The position numbers were made by a program, and so were the translations under genes. Below are positions 1 to 7,026 of a stretch of DNA of 12,036 bases, piece by piece (the first letter of the stretch is position 1; each line of letters opens with the position of its first letter). The DNA is taken from assembly GCA_031259505.1 (NCBI GenBank), contig JAIRLL010000003.1, positions 1 to 12,036 of the forward strand, in the 5' to 3' direction. The notes under the pieces were generated by a model. It saw only the letters and a list, made by a program, of their open reading frames with translations, was not told the DNA's origin and searched no databases. The DNA is from Tannerella sp. (GTDB lineage: Bacteria > Bacteroidota > Bacteroidia > Bacteroidales > Tannerellaceae).

Positions 1-381
1 GTGATTTATCCCGCCAGCCACTACGGACGCGACGCCCTCGTGGCCATCGCGCTCTTTCTTACGCACCTGGCAAAAAAACGCATGAAAACAAGCGACCTGC
101 GGGCAACTTATCCGTCATACTTCATCACCAAGAAAAAAATCGAACTCACGCCGGACGTCGATGTGGACGCCACCCTCCGCGCCGTGAAAGCACGTTTCGC
201 AGGGCATGAAATAACAGACATCGACGGCGTAAAAATCGACTTCCCCGACAAATGGGTGCATCTGCGCAAAAGCAATACCGAACCCGTTATCCGCATCTAC
301 TCCGAAGCCCGTACGATGGCCGAAGCCGAAGCGCTCGCCAACGAACTGATACAGACAGTCCGCACAATAAGCGAACGCTGA
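1..381 (+). CDS. Phosphoglucosamine/phosphomannomutase, C-terminal part (5' end outside window)
   Basis: This is the last 126 residues of an alpha-D-phosphohexomutase, an enzyme that moves phosphate between C6 and C1 of a hexose or hexosamine phosphate in cytosolic sugar-nucleotide synthesis. The visible part opens with VIYPASHYGRDAL, which is internal to the family, so the GTG at position 1 is an ordinary valine codon and not a start. Near the end RKSNTEPVIRIY is the phosphate-binding loop of domain 4 (R-x-SNTEP), followed by a helix and the TGA stop. The catalytic phosphoserine and metal-binding loops lie upstream and cannot be checked. Bacteroidales proteins of this kind are often annotated as GlmM (peptidoglycan and LPS precursor GlcN-1-P), but the fragment does not separate GlmM from ManB/PMM. 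The next gene starts 3 nt after the stop, which suggests co-transcription. Confidence 0.9.
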   Translation: MIYPASHYGRDALVAIALFLTHLAKKRMKTSDLRATYPSYFITKKKIELTPDVDVDATLRAVKARFAGHEITDIDGVKIDFPDKWVHLRKSNTEPVIRIYSEARTMAEAEALANELIQTVRTISER

Positions 382-384
382 CCG

Positions 385-921
385 ATGCGCAAACTGAAAA
401 TCACGGAACTCGACCGCCTGACGCCCGAAGCGTACAGGACGAGCCGGAAGCGACCGCTCGCCGTCGTCCTCGACCATGTCCGGAGCTTGAACAACGTCGG
501 CTCCATCTTCCGCACCGCCGACGCCTTCCGTCTCGAAGCCGTCTATCTCTGCGGCATCACCGCCACGCCGCCGCATCCCGAAATACGCAAAACGGCGCTC
601 GGCGCGGAAGACTCCGTCGAATGGCATTACTTTGCCGACACGCGCGACGCCCTGCGCCGGCTGAAAGATGAAGGATACGTAATCTGCGCCCTCGAACAGG
701 CCGAAGGCAGCATCTCGCCGAACGATTTCGCACCCGAAAACGACAAAAAATACGCCCTCATTCTCGGACACGAAGTGAAAGGCGTGCAGCAGGAAATCGT
801 CGACCTGTCCGACTGCTGCATCGAGATTCCCCAATTCGGTACGAAGCATTCTCTCAACGTCGCCGTTGCTGCAGGAATCATTATCTGGGAATTTGTCCGA
901 AAAGGACAGCCATTCCCGTAG
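385..921 (+). CDS. SpoU/TrmH-family RNA 2'-O-methyltransferase
   Basis: This 178-residue SPOUT-class protein is predicted to transfer methyl from S-adenosylmethionine to a ribose 2'-OH in tRNA or rRNA. The three SpoU motifs are present in order. Motif 1 is NNVGSIFRTADAF (about residues 36-48), with the catalytic-type Arg43. Motif 2 is ALILGHEVKGV (124-134). Motif 3 is IPQFGTKHSLNVAVAAGI (about 148-165), which forms the trefoil-knot cofactor site. The protein is short and has no N-terminal L30e-like substrate domain, as in the minimal TrmL/TrmH-like group, so the target nucleotide cannot be stated. The ATG lies 3 nt after the upstream mutase stop, and the alternative upstream frames are shadows. 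A clear Bacteroidota promoter follows in the next intergenic gap, so the transcript probably ends here. Confidence 0.9.
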   Translation: MRKLKITELDRLTPEAYRTSRKRPLAVVLDHVRSLNNVGSIFRTADAFRLEAVYLCGITATPPHPEIRKTALGAEDSVEWHYFADTRDALRRLKDEGYVICALEQAEGSISPNDFAPENDKKYALILGHEVKGVQQEIVDLSDCCIEIPQFGTKHSLNVAVAAGIIIWEFVRKGQPFP

Positions 922-962
922 CACAAGCTGTTATTTGAATGACGGAATGCATAATGCAAAGA

Positions 963-993
963 TTGCACATCTCAAAAAAACATTTTATATTTG
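963..993 (+). promoter_or_regulatory. Bacteroidota-type promoter for nadE
   Basis: TTG at 963-965 is followed after 20 nt by TATATTTG at 986-993. The second box is a perfect match to the TAnnTTTG -7 box of the Bacteroidota primary sigma factor, with the usual 19-21 nt spacing. It lies in the 114-nt gap between the methyltransferase stop and the nadE ATG at 1036, leaving a leader of roughly 35 nt. Confidence 0.75.
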
Positions 994-1035
994 CACGGTT
1001 TCAGAAAACAACGGATATAAACAAAATAAGACTAT

Positions 1036-2970
1036 ATGATACACGGATTTGTCAGAGTAGCCGCTGCCATCCCGCTCCTGCAGGTGGCGGACTGCGAATA
1101 CAACATCGAACAGATTGAGCACCTGTTGTGCAAGGCGGCGATGCAGGATGCCCGGATTGTCGTTTTCCCCGAACTTTCCATTACAGGATATTCGTGCATG
1201 GATCTCTTCGCGCAGGACAGCTTGCAGCAGCAGGCCGTGGCGGCGCTGTTTGAACTGACGCGGCGGACGCGCAGCATCGAAACGCTCTGCATCGTGGGGA
1301 TGCCGCTGATCGTCGGCAGCAGAATGGTGAACGCCGCCGCCGTATTCCAGAAAGGGAAAGTGCTGGGCTTCGTCCCCAAGACCTGCATGTCCAACAGCAG
1401 GGAATATCAGGAACGGCGATGGTTTGCGTCGGGCAGCGAACTGCAGACAGACCGGGTGACGCTCAACGGCAACGACTATCCCGTCTCGACAAACATGCTG
1501 TTTGCCGGCGAAAAAGCGACGGTTGGCATCGAGATATGCGAAGACTTGTGGGCGCCCGTCCCGCCAAGTTCGCTTCTGACCATGCAGGGCGCCAACATCA
1601 TCGTCAACCTTTCGGCAAGCAACGAACTGACAGGCAAAAACGAATACCTGAAATCGCTCGTGCAGCAGCAGTCGGCGCGCTGCATCGCGGGATACGTCTA
1701 CGCGGCGGCAGGCTTCGGCGAATCGTCGACCGACCTGGTCTTTGCCGGAAAGGGATTCATTGCCGAAAACGGCGTGCTGCTGGGCGAGGCCGAACGCTTC
1801 CCGATATGCGAGAAGTTGCTCGTCGGCGAGATCGACGTCGACTGTCTGCATCACGACAGGCTTGTATCGAGCAGTTTCATGCAGGAAGCGCACCGCTTTA
1901 CCGGCAACCGGCCTGTGATTCGCATCCCGTTCAGCCTGCCGGAAAGCGACGGGCAAACGTTTGCCCGCGCCATCAACCCGTTGCCGTTTGTGCCCTCGTC
2001 CGACGTTGCGCTCGATGAACGCTGCAACGAGATTTTCAGCATACAGGTACACGCGCTGGCGCGCCGGATGGAATATGCGCAGTTGCAGGCAGCCGTTGTC
2101 GGCGTGTCGGGCGGCCTGGATTCGACGCTGGCGCTGCTCGTGACTGCCATGACGTTCGATGCGCTAAAGATACCGCGCAGGCAAATCACCGGCGTGACGA
2201 TGCCCGGCTTCGGCACGACGGAACGCACCCGGGGTAATGCCATCCAGCTGATTCGCTCGCTGGACGTCACGCTGAAGGAAATATCCATCGTCGACGCCTG
2301 CCGACAGCACTTCAGCGATATCGGGCACGACGGCGCAACACACGACGCCACCTTCGAAAACGCTCAGGCACGTGAACGCACACAGATATTGATGGACCTG
2401 GCAAACAAACTCAACGGACTGGTGGTCGGCACGGGCGACCTGTCGGAACTGGCGCTGGGATGGACTACCTTCAACGGCGATCACATGTCCATGTATGCCA
2501 TCAATGCAGGGATCCCCAAAACGCTGGTGCGATACCTGGTCGAATGGGTTGCAAAGCACAGGGTCGACGGCGAAATCCGGACGACGCTGCTCGATATTGC
2601 GGATACGCCCATCAGCCCCGAACTGATCCCGGCAGACAAAGACGGCTCCATCAGCCAGAAAACGGAAGAACTGATAGGTTTTTATGAACTGCATGATTTC
2701 TTCCTTTATCACTTCATGCGCTACGGCGCTTCGCCGTCGAAAATATATTTCCTTGCGCAGAAGGCGTTCAGGAAGAAATACACAAAAGACGTCATCAAGA
2801 AATGGATGAGCGTGTTTTTCCGTCGCTTCTTCACGCAGCAGTTCAAGCGCAACTGCCTGCCCGACGGCCCCAAGGTCGGCTCCGTCAGCCTCTCGCCGCG
2901 CTGCGACTGGCGCATGCCCAGCGATGCTTCCGCGGCGCTGTGGTTAAAGGAAATCGACGGGCTGGCATGA
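1036..2970 (+). CDS. nadE: Glutamine-dependent NAD+ synthetase
   Basis: This 644-residue two-domain enzyme makes NAD+ from deamido-NAD+, ATP and glutamine, the last step of NAD synthesis in the cytosol. The N-terminal nitrilase-like glutaminase domain shows its triad: Glu46 in FPELSITGY, Lys115 in FVPKTCMSNSREYQE, and the nucleophile Cys168 in GIEICEDLW. The C-terminal synthetase domain has the ATP-pyrophosphatase P-loop GVSGGLDST (SGGLDS at 358-363) and GTGDLSELALGW (about 465-476), which belongs to the ammonia-channel and nucleotide-site region. The length fits the long glutamine-using class, unlike the roughly 275-residue ammonia-dependent class. The ATG at 1036 gives the family-typical N-terminus (GFVRVAAAIP) and lies just behind a good promoter. 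The gene ends 36 nt before the convergent CBS-domain gene. No Rho-independent terminator is obvious in that gap. Confidence 0.97.
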   Translation: MIHGFVRVAAAIPLLQVADCEYNIEQIEHLLCKAAMQDARIVVFPELSITGYSCMDLFAQDSLQQQAVAALFELTRRTRSIETLCIVGMPLIVGSRMVNAAAVFQKGKVLGFVPKTCMSNSREYQERRWFASGSELQTDRVTLNGNDYPVSTNMLFAGEKATVGIEICEDLWAPVPPSSLLTMQGANIIVNLSASNELTGKNEYLKSLVQQQSARCIAGYVYAAAGFGESSTDLVFAGKGFIAENGVLLGEAERFPICEKLLVGEIDVDCLHHDRLVSSSFMQEAHRFTGNRPVIRIPFSLPESDGQTFARAINPLPFVPSSDVALDERCNEIFSIQVHALARRMEYAQLQAAVVGVSGGLDSTLALLVTAMTFDALKIPRRQITGVTMPGFGTTERTRGNAIQLIRSLDVTLKEISIVDACRQHFSDIGHDGATHDATFENAQARERTQILMDLANKLNGLVVGTGDLSELALGWTTFNGDHMSMYAINAGIPKTLVRYLVEWVAKHRVDGEIRTTLLDIADTPISPELIPADKDGSISQKTEELIGFYELHDFFLYHFMRYGASPSKIYFLAQKAFRKKYTKDVIKKWMSVFFRRFFTQQFKRNCLPDGPKVGSVSLSPRCDWRMPSDASAALWLKEIDGLA

Positions 2971-3006
2971 TTCTGACTGTTCAAAGATTCAGGACTCTTC
3001 TGCGGG

Positions 3007-4275
3007 CTAATGTATTTTTTTGACGAGCACCTTGTCGATACGCGCCCTGTCCATATCCACGATTTCGAACTTGAAGTCCTGCCAGACGAGGGTGTCGCCC
3101 GTCCCGGGCACGCTTTTCAATATGTCCAGAATCAGCCCGCTCAACGTGTTATAATCGTTTTCGACATACAGGTCTTCCATGTCGAAATATTCGAGAAAGT
3201 TGTAGAACGAATACTGTCCGTCGACTAACCAGCCGCCGTTAGCCCGTTCTCTGATTTCCGGTTCTTCGTCGCTGTCGAGCACTTGTCCTATCAGCGCTTC
3301 CATGATGTCTGTCAGCGTGACGATGCCCTGTATCCCTCCGAACTCGTCCGTGACCAGTCCGTACTTGACATGCGCTTTCCTGAACTGTTCCAGCGTATTG
3401 TACACGCTCTGGTCTTCGGGCACGAACTGTGCGGGGCGCATCACCTGCGACAGCGTGAAGTCGGGCGCGTCAATCCGTCCGAACAGATCTTTCAGGTAGA
3501 CGACGCCCACGATGTTGTCGAACTTTTCCGATGCCACAGGATACACGTTGAACAGGTTTTCCTTCACCCGCTCGCGGACTGTTTCCCGACTGTCGCGGAT
3601 GTCCATCCAGACTACCTCGCTTTTGTGGGTCATAATCGAGCCTGCGTCGCGGTTGCCCAGTGTAAATACGCGTTCTACAATGTCATGCTCGACTTCCTGC
3701 ACTTCGCCGTCGTCAAAACCCTCCTTCACAATTGCCTTGATTTCTTCCTCCGTCACCTTGCCGTTTCCCGTCCCTTCGAGTCCCAGCAGTTTTACCGTCA
3801 TCGACGTGCTTCTCGACAGTATCCAGACAATCGGCGAAGCGGCCGCCGACAACACGTTCATCGGTTTGGCTGCCAGCATGGCAACTTTTTCCGCAAAACC
3901 CAGCCCGATGCGCTTGGGCACCAGTTCGCCGAGCACCAGCGTGAGATACGTCACGATCACGACAATGATAAATTTTGAAACCGTCAGCGCATAAGGTGAA
4001 AGCCACGAAATTTTGTCGAGCAGCAGCGCAAGGTCTCCCGCAAAAGCTTCGCCCGAAAACAAACCCGTCAATATCCCGATCAGAGTAATCCCGATCTGGA
4101 TGGTCGAAAGAAATTTGTCGGGATTGCCGGCAAGATCCAGCACCGTTTGCGCAGCGCTTCTTTTTTTCTTGAGTTCAATCTCAAGACGTGTCTTACGCGC
4201 TGAAATCAAAGCGATTTCAGACATGGACAAGATGCCGTTAAGCAAAATCAGTCCGAGAATAATCAGTATTTCCAT
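3007..4275 (-). CDS. CNNM/CorC-type membrane protein with CBS pair (HlyC/CorC family)
   Basis: This 422-residue inner-membrane protein belongs to the group annotated as hemolysin-like, CorC/TlyC or CNNM. Relatives take part in Mg2+ or Co2+ handling, and the hemolysin name is historical. The N-terminal DUF21/CNNM domain (about 1-190) has three to four hydrophobic segments and the signature stretches SMSEIALISARKTRLE (17-32), STIQIGITLIGILTG (57-71) and GELVPK (116-121). Two CBS repeats follow. The first starts near IMTHKSEVVWMD (about 214-225). The second is around VMRPAQFVPEDQSVYNTL and ends near GIVTLTDIMEALIG. They probably bind adenine nucleotide. The last 80 or so residues fit the CorC_HlyC transporter-associated domain. 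The gene is convergent with nadE and divergent from pheS. Some Bacteroidales relatives are called gliding-motility GldE homologues, but nothing here supports that role. The transported ion is not known from sequence. Confidence 0.93.
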   Translation of the reverse strand: MEILIILGLILLNGILSMSEIALISARKTRLEIELKKKRSAAQTVLDLAGNPDKFLSTIQIGITLIGILTGLFSGEAFAGDLALLLDKISWLSPYALTVSKFIIVVIVTYLTLVLGELVPKRIGLGFAEKVAMLAAKPMNVLSAAASPIVWILSRSTSMTVKLLGLEGTGNGKVTEEEIKAIVKEGFDDGEVQEVEHDIVERVFTLGNRDAGSIMTHKSEVVWMDIRDSRETVRERVKENLFNVYPVASEKFDNIVGVVYLKDLFGRIDAPDFTLSQVMRPAQFVPEDQSVYNTLEQFRKAHVKYGLVTDEFGGIQGIVTLTDIMEALIGQVLDSDEEPEIRERANGGWLVDGQYSFYNFLEYFDMEDLYVENDYNTLSGLILDILKSVPGTGDTLVWQDFKFEIVDMDRARIDKVLVKKIH

Positions 4276-4304
4276 TTGGAAGCAACTCTTATTTTTTTAT
4301 GTGG

Positions 4305-4312
4305 CAAAGGTA
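4305..4312 (-). promoter_or_regulatory. Putative -7 box for the CBS-domain gene
   Basis: Read on the minus strand this is TACCTTTG, a perfect TAnnTTTG box, about 30 nt ahead of the ATG at 4275. No TTG element lies 19-21 nt further upstream, so support rests on the -7 box and its position. Confidence 0.5.
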
Positions 4313-4332
4313 CGAAAATTATTATTTTTTCA

Positions 4333-4340
4333 TACTTTTG
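4333..4340 (+). promoter_or_regulatory. Putative -7 box for pheS
   Basis: TACTTTTG matches TAnnTTTG exactly and ends 25 nt before the pheS ATG at 4366. A TTG at the usual spacing is missing. The box lies downstream of the alternative in-frame ATG at 4276, which supports starting pheS at 4366. It faces away from the minus-strand box at 4305-4312, with 20 nt between the two. Confidence 0.55.
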
Positions 4341-4365
4341 TTCCCGAAATAAATTGCAGATAAAA

Positions 4366-5385
4366 ATGATTGCACGTATTAATGCACTGCTGGAGGAAAT
4401 CAAGAACCTCACAGCGAACAGCGCGGAAGAACTGGAAGCGCTTAGAATTAAATATTTGAGTAAAAAGGGCGCAATATCTGCCCTGATGAACGATTTTCGC
4501 GACGTCGCCGGCGGAGAGAAACGTGAAGTGGGTATGCGGCTGAACGAACTGAAAAACGCGGCTCAGGATAAAATCAATGCCCTGAAAGCGTCTTTCGAGG
4601 CGTCGCACACGGGCGACGACCTGCCCGACCTGACGCGCACGGCCTATCCCGTGTCCGCAGGAACACGCCATCCCCTGTCCATCGTGAAGAAGGAAATCTG
4701 CGACATCTTCGGGCGTCTGGGATTCAGTATCGCCGAAGGCCCTGAAATAGAAGATGACTGGCATGTCTTCTCGTCGCTCAATTTTGCCGAAGACCATCCT
4801 GCGCGCGACATGCAGGATACGTTTTTCATCCGGCACAACCCCGACATATTGCTGCGGACGCATACCTCGTCGGTGCAGACGCGCGTGATGGAACGCCGGC
4901 AACCGCCTCTCCGCATCATTTGCCCGGGGCGCGTTTATCGCAACGAGGCCATCTCCTACCGTGCCCTGTGCGCCTTTCATCAGGTGGAGGCGCTCTATGT
5001 GGATACGGACGTTTCGTTTGCCGATCTGAAACAGGCGCTGATGTTCTTTTCCAGAGAAATGTTCGGCGCGGATACTGACATTCGTCTGCGGCCGTCGTTT
5101 TTCCCCTTCACCGAGCCGAGCGCCGAGATGGACATCAGTTGCAACCTGTGCAAAGGCAAAGGATGCCCGTTCTGCAAACATACCGGATGGGTGGAAATTC
5201 TGGGCTGCGGAATGGTAGACCCGAACGTGCTCGAAAACTGCGGCATCGACAGCAAGGTCTATTCGGGCTATGCGATAGGAATGGGAATCGAACGTATCAC
5301 GAATCTGAAATATCAGGTGAAAGACATCCGCATGTTTTTCGAGAACGATATCCGTTTCCTGAAACAGTTCGAAGCGGCCTACTGA
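4366..5385 (+). CDS. pheS: Phenylalanyl-tRNA synthetase alpha subunit
   Basis: This is the catalytic alpha subunit of the (alpha-beta)2 enzyme that charges tRNA-Phe, 339 residues long from the chosen start. The N-terminal coiled-coil tRNA-binding arm (about 1-90) includes LRIKYLSKKGAISALM. The class II catalytic core then shows motif 1 around GFSIAEGPEIEDDWHVF, motif 2 around PGRVYRNEAIS (187-197), FPFTEPSAEMDIS (246-258), and motif 3 GMGIERI (about 305-311). Cys259, Cys262, Cys267 and Cys270 form a CxxC-x4-CxxC zinc-ribbon-like insertion, which I recall in Bacteroidota and Bacillota PheS proteins. An in-frame ATG at 4276 would add 30 residues, but these are not family-like and the ATG lies upstream of the likely promoter, so 4366 is preferred. 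pheT is not adjacent, as in other Bacteroidales. nth follows after 10 nt, probably in the same transcript. Confidence 0.96.
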   Translation: MIARINALLEEIKNLTANSAEELEALRIKYLSKKGAISALMNDFRDVAGGEKREVGMRLNELKNAAQDKINALKASFEASHTGDDLPDLTRTAYPVSAGTRHPLSIVKKEICDIFGRLGFSIAEGPEIEDDWHVFSSLNFAEDHPARDMQDTFFIRHNPDILLRTHTSSVQTRVMERRQPPLRIICPGRVYRNEAISYRALCAFHQVEALYVDTDVSFADLKQALMFFSREMFGADTDIRLRPSFFPFTEPSAEMDISCNLCKGKGCPFCKHTGWVEILGCGMVDPNVLENCGIDSKVYSGYAIGMGIERITNLKYQVKDIRMFFENDIRFLKQFEAAY

Positions 5386-5395
5386 CAAGCCCGCC

Positions 5396-6046
5396 ATGCA
5401 GAAGAAAGAGCGATACGACGGCATCATCGACTGGTTTGGTCGGAACGTGCCCGTGGCAGAGACCGAGTTGCGCTATTCAGACCCGTTTCAGTTGCTGATT
5501 GCCGTCATCCTGTCCGCCCAGTGTACGGACAGGCGGGTGAACATGCTTACGCCCGCCCTGTTCGACGCGTTTCCGACGCCCGAAACGCTGGCGGCATCCA
5601 CGCCCGAAGCGGTTTATGAATATATTAAAAGCGTATCGTACCCGAACAGCAAGGCAAAACACCTGGTAGGGATGGCACGGAAACTCGTTTCGAACTACGG
5701 CGGGCGCATGCCTTCGGACGTAGACGAGTTGCAGAAACTGCCGGGCGTCGGACGCAAGACAGCCAACGTGATAGCATCCGTGGTTTTCGACATGCCGGCC
5801 ATGGCCGTCGATACGCACGTGTTTCGCGTATCGAACCGCATCGGGCTGACGGACAACAGCAGAACGCCGCTGGCTACGGAAAGGGAACTGGTGCGTCATA
5901 TCCCCGAAAGCCTTATTCCCAGGGCGCATCACTGGCTGATACTGCACGGCAGGTACGTATGCCTGTCTCGCAAACCGAGATGCGAAGCGTGCGGACTGAC
6001 GCCCTGGTGCAGATACTATGAGGAGAATATGGCGGCAAGCCGTTGA
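5396..6046 (+). CDS. nth: Endonuclease III (DNA glycosylase/AP lyase)
   Basis: This 216-residue base-excision repair enzyme removes oxidised pyrimidines and cuts the abasic site by beta-elimination. The helix-hairpin-helix reads LQKLPGVGRKTANVIA, with the catalytic Lys121 in GVGRKTA. The catalytic Asp139 lies in MAVDTHVFRVSNRIGL. The C-terminal [4Fe-4S] cluster loop reads CLSRKPRCEACGLTPWC, an intact C-x6-C-x2-C-x5-C. Length and residue spacing agree closely with E. coli Nth (Lys120, Asp138). The gene lies 10 nt behind pheS. In the Bacteroides genomes I recall, pheS and nth are also close, with a transporter gene between them and pgk after nth. Here both are absent and an accessory block begins after nth. 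Confidence 0.96.
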   Translation: MQKKERYDGIIDWFGRNVPVAETELRYSDPFQLLIAVILSAQCTDRRVNMLTPALFDAFPTPETLAASTPEAVYEYIKSVSYPNSKAKHLVGMARKLVSNYGGRMPSDVDELQKLPGVGRKTANVIASVVFDMPAMAVDTHVFRVSNRIGLTDNSRTPLATERELVRHIPESLIPRAHHWLILHGRYVCLSRKPRCEACGLTPWCRYYEENMAASR

Positions 6047-6157
6047 AGGATGACGTCGGACGGGGCTATCTCAAAATTTTATTTATGTGGCTGTCAGGCA
6101 ATCAGGAACCCGACCACAACACGATAAACAGATTTCGTTCAAAACATTCGTTATTTG

Positions 6158-6245
6158 CTTACTGTCAGTCCGCCGGATTGCTTCACTTCGTTCGCAATGA
6201 CGTAGGATGTGATTGCTTATAACAACGGTATCCCCGTTATTATAA
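6158..6245 (+). repeat. Palindromic repeat element, copy 1 (truncated)
   Basis: Positions 6175-6202 (28 nt) are identical to 9126-9153 in the same orientation. The match continues without gaps to 6241, with 27 of 39 further positions the same. A short CTTACTG stretch just upstream is also shared (6158-6164 and 9106-9112). The core contains CTTCACTTCGTTCGCAATGA, the reverse complement of the TCATTGCGAACGAAG-type palindromic repeats scattered through many bacterial genomes. The right inverted arm seen in the second array is missing, so this copy looks like the left half plus the internal loop. Confidence 0.8.
6217..6245 (+). repeat. Hairpin within repeat copy 1
   Basis: TTATAACAACGG (6217-6228) and CCGTTATTATAA (6234-6245) are inverted repeats with one mismatch in 12 and a 5-nt loop. 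The equivalent place in the second array (about 9169-9195) can also pair, with one mismatch and one G-U wobble in a 9-bp core, despite base changes. No T-run follows, so this is not called a Rho-independent terminator. Confidence 0.65.
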
Positions 6246-6473
6246 ATCTGAAGAGTGAAGCAACCCGGTAGAATAATATCGCAAAATCATATTGCACACA
6301 ACATATTCCCTTTGAATCGCTGTCTATACCTTTTAATCAGAGTTCTAATATATCATGAGCCGCGCCCTGACCATATCGTTTTTAGCGGTATTCCTGTTTC
6401 TTTCAGTCCAAAAATCTTAATAAAAAATAAAAATGCGCCACTGTATCAATTATTTTAAAAAAAATCGCATTTA
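6246..6473. other. AT-rich stretch without a convincing gene
   Basis: No recognisable coding region, tRNA or terminator is visible here. Base composition falls sharply: 6421-6480 has 12 G/C out of 60. A 67-codon frame at 6255-6458 has no family resemblance, and the only other open frame of note is a 21-codon hydrophobic one at 6355-6420. The stretch could be decayed sequence or the upstream control region of the promoter at 6478. Confidence 0.6.
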
Positions 6474-6477
6474 TTTT

Positions 6478-6507
6478 TTGCCGGAACAAAATTAGTCCTT
6501 ATATTTG
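6478..6507 (+). promoter_or_regulatory. Bacteroidota-type promoter for the tandem-repeat ORF
   Basis: TTG at 6478-6480 (the end of a TTTTTTG run) is followed after 19 nt by TATATTTG at 6500-6507, a perfect TAnnTTTG box with ideal spacing. The ATG of the repeat-containing ORF is at 6532, 24 nt past the box, so the leader would be short. No comparable promoter was found ahead of 7027 or 7723, so this one may drive all three genes. Confidence 0.75.
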
Positions 6508-6531
6508 CCGCGTGAATAATTTTTCGAAGAA

Positions 6532-6972
6532 ATGGGATATAAATTACATTATAACGCAATACGCCCCGTTCGGGATTCATTCTCGAATACAGGCTGCTCT
6601 GTGTTAAATCGCTTCGATGAAAACTTTATAATTAAACATTCTCAAAGTCAAGTTCAGGTTGCGCGCTGTCGTGTTTCGATAGCGTGCAACCACCTTTCGG
6701 GATTGGACAAACAAACTTTGGGAGTGTACAATCAAACTTTAGGGGTGTACAACGAAACTTTGGGGGTATACAACGAAACTTTGGGAGTGCACAACGAAAC
6801 TTTGGGAGTGCACAACCAAACTTTGGGGGTACACAACGAAACTTTGGGGGTGCACAACCAAACTTTGGGGGTACACAACGAAACTTTGGGAGTGCACAAC
6901 CAAACTTTGGGGGTATACAACGAAACTTTGGAGGGAATAAACCCGGTATCAGTTTATGGAAACATTATTTAA
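6532..6972 (+). CDS. Hypothetical protein with eleven 7-residue repeats
   Basis: The predicted protein has 146 residues and no recognised family. Residues 1-53 are non-repetitive, with no signal peptide or membrane segment. Residues 54-60 (HLSGLDK) look like a worn repeat unit. Residues 61-137 are eleven heptads of consensus (Q/E)TLGV(Y/H)N, the last one degenerate, and a 9-residue tail follows. Between units 1-10 the DNA differs at six positions: four are silent third positions and two are first positions giving Q/E and Y/H. No second position varies, which favours this frame over the other open plus-strand frame (6684-6989). An antisense frame is also open through the repeats but has no upstream promoter evidence. 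A strong promoter box ends 24 nt before the ATG. The next gene starts 54 nt after the stop. Whether the peptide is made, and what it does, is unknown. Confidence 0.5.
   Translation: MGYKLHYNAIRPVRDSFSNTGCSVLNRFDENFIIKHSQSQVQVARCRVSIACNHLSGLDKQTLGVYNQTLGVYNETLGVYNETLGVHNETLGVHNQTLGVHNETLGVHNQTLGVHNETLGVHNQTLGVYNETLEGINPVSVYGNII
6712..6942 (+). repeat. 21-bp tandem repeat, 11 units
   Basis: AAACTTT recurs exactly every 21 nt from 6713 to 6923, giving eleven head-to-tail units with no spacers. The consensus is SAAACTTTGGGRGTRYACAA plus a final C. Unit 11 is degenerate in its second half, and 6691-6711 is a further worn unit (14 of 21 matching). Units 4, 5 and 9 are identical, as are units 6 and 8. 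The first base of units 5-11 alternates G, C, G, C, G, C, G, which points to copying of a 42-bp double unit. Because 21 is a multiple of 3, changes in copy number keep the reading frame. Confidence 0.95.
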
Positions 6973-7026
6973 AAGATATTACTTTATAAATTAGATTATT
7001 AACTACTTCTTTAAAACTAACAGACA

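Noticed and set aside
115..924. Minus-strand open frame of 269 codons over the mutase and methyltransferase genes
   Set aside because: It is antisense to two recognised genes and repetitive in Phe/Gly/Asp as expected of a shadow frame.
985..2052. Minus-strand open frame of 355 codons within nadE
   Set aside because: It is antisense to the well-supported NAD+ synthetase and shows low-complexity Arg/His/Val-rich shadow composition.
2971..3006. Rho-independent terminator between the convergent nadE and CBS-domain genes
   Set aside because: I could not find a stable GC-rich stem followed by a T-run on either strand in this short gap.
4276..4365. Upstream start for pheS, 30 extra residues
   Set aside because: The extension is not like PheS and lies ahead of the likely -7 box at 4333-4340. 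Starting at 4366 gives a family-typical 339 residues.
4330..5427. Minus-strand open frame of 365 codons over pheS
   Set aside because: It covers the whole of pheS in antisense, with no recognisable domain.
6311..6334. Possible promoter TTTG ... TACCTTTT
   Set aside because: The spacing is only 12 nt and the final G of the TAnnTTTG box is missing.
6255..6458. 67-codon open frame in the AT-rich gap
   Set aside because: It has no family resemblance, no promoter at proper distance, and a composition expected of random AT-rich sequence.
6712..6942. CRISPR array
   Set aside because: The 21-nt units abut directly with no unique spacers, and no cas gene is nearby.
6684..6989. Second plus-strand frame through the tandem repeat (NFGGAQ-type repeats)
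   Set aside because: Most differences between units would change amino acids in this frame, and its start lies far from the promoter. The frame starting at 6532 explains the variation better.
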